Assembly: GCF_037975245.1 (NCBI RefSeq)
Contig: NC_092579.1
Location: 8,670,001 to 8,732,000, forward strand
Length of the DNA stretch: 62,000 nt
Direction of reading: 5' to 3'
Source: Apostichopus japonicus
Taxonomy: Eukaryota > Echinodermata > Holothuroidea > Aspidochirotida > Stichopodidae
The notes below the pieces were generated by a model. The model was not told where the DNA came from and did not search any database. It saw only the letters and a program-made list of their open reading frames with translations. The translations under genes were made by a program, and so were the position numbers. This document shows positions 60,896-62,000 of the stretch, piece after piece. The stretch's first letter is position 1. Each line of letters starts with the position of its first letter.

Positions 60896-62000
60896 GGTGA
60901 TTAATTGAATTAGACGGACTTCATTTTATAAAATATCTTTATAGTCAATTTGAAAGCTATAATGTATACCAGTAATTGAAAATAAAACATAAGTTTACAA
61001 AACAATTTATTTAAAATGCACAATTAGGTAATTATCTTTATTGTCTCTAGTAAGGTGTCAACTAAAACAGTTAGGTATCGTTTGTGCTGCTTGTAGCTAA
61101 ATAACAATTAAGAGAGCGTCGTAAATCAATATATATTATGTAGTATATACATTTCTGTTCAGCTGTAGCCATCTATGCTGAGATGTGTAGAATGGGGTTA
61201 CACGCGGGAGCGTCAGGGTATTGACAAATTCTAGACATCGATTCCAGAATTACAATATCAAGTTGGAAATATTAAACATGGATTTATCCCTGTTATTGTA
61301 TTAGGCTATAGAGCAAATGTATATCTTGCATTTCACAGAAAACCTAACATTTGAGTCAGCCCGAAGTTAAGACCCCGTCCGTTACATATACTTGAAGGTG
61401 TGTTATTATTATTTTTGTATCACTTTCTAACTTATAATTTCCCTGCTGTTTTCCAAATTTATTGGTAATTCCAATCAGATTTCTGTTATTGATTTAACTT
61501 TCAATAAATTCAGATAAGATATATTACATTGCAAGGGTGTTTTAAAAAAAATAATATACTGCTCAATTGTTATGCAAATGATTAAATTTGATGTATATTG
61601 TCGAAGGCGATGAGAAATGTGATATGATTCAAACAAAATTAAAAATCATGAAAAAATCAAAGTACTGATTGTTATTCTGTGAAATGTTTCTTTAGTTCCA
61701 AAACGAATATTAAAAGATGAGCTTAGTCTCTGAAATTGCAAACTCTTCTTAGGCAAGTTCAATCCTTCTGTAGTCCTGCCACAAACTTACAGTTGTACCC
61801 TATCATGGGTATAATGTCATGCTAATGTGTTGTTCCTTTCATTGCCTCCCCATTCTGTATAATTGTATTTACAGATGGAGTTAGCGATTACCCTAAAGGA
61901 CATGTAGCTATTAGATTCGGAGAGATTTGACAAGGTCTTAGGAAGGTTTGGTCTGCAACAACTGCTTGATATATCTGGTGTAGTCTTCCTTGCATTTTAT
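60896..62000. other. intron of the LRR gene, nothing recognised
   Basis: AT-rich, no further exon found before the window ends. Confidence 0.5.

Overview
The window reads as AT-rich animal nuclear DNA: genes are split by GT-AG introns, about half of what I can name is transposon or satellite sequence, and long (TA)n arrays recur throughout. The host genes encode parts of Tie-type angiopoietin receptors (two Ig-like domains, laminin-like EGFs, tyrosine kinase) and NIDO/AMOP/vWD proteins of the Mesh/SUSD2/MUC4 type. With CR1/L2-like LINEs, hAT elements and a Penelope-like element this suggests an invertebrate deuterostome, most likely an echinoderm such as a sea cucumber. That placement is an inference.

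The central object is one + strand gene, 32029-51947. I could join 19 exons at GT/AG sites with every reading-frame phase matching, giving an open frame of 1293 codons. The order is signal peptide, NIDO, IPT/TIG, AMOP, vWD, post-vWD module, Sushi, then Ig1, Ig2, EGF1, EGF2 and a cut-off EGF3 that match the start of the Tie ectodomain. It is a Mesh/SUSD2-like protein fused in frame to a Tie ectodomain, with no transmembrane or kinase part, so the product should be secreted. The stop sits exactly where a paralogous exon in the window has a splice donor, so it may be a receptor cut short by loss of a splice site.

The left side holds ruins of relatives. Two Tie-like kinase exons lie at 10671-11778, the second broken by a palindromic MITE just before the catalytic loop. 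A decayed LRR exon lies at 12785-13161. A decayed second copy of the chimeric gene lies at 13448-16576 (vWD, post-vWD, Ig2, EGF3), with nonsense, frameshift and deletion lesions. At the right end, 59819-60614 is an intact signal-peptide plus LRR exon of a gene running out of the window. The region therefore looks like a tandem cluster of receptor-like genes that has been duplicated, shuffled and degraded.

Layout: 1-5830 mostly nondescript with a 0.9 kb GATA array and a duplicated repeat; 5835-10390 old LINE (-); 10.7-16.6 kb receptor pseudogenes; 17.8-22.2 kb young LINE (-); 23.2-27.4 kb hAT MITE, 18-bp minisatellite, MITE and a TIR transposon; 29.6-30.1 kb LINE tail (+); 32.0-51.9 kb chimeric gene with a 46-bp and a 25-bp minisatellite and many TA arrays in its introns; 53.9-55.1 kb second copies of two dispersed repeats; 57.0-58.3 kb rearranged Penelope-like element; 59.8-60.6 kb LRR exon. 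All exon borders were set by eye and have no transcript support.
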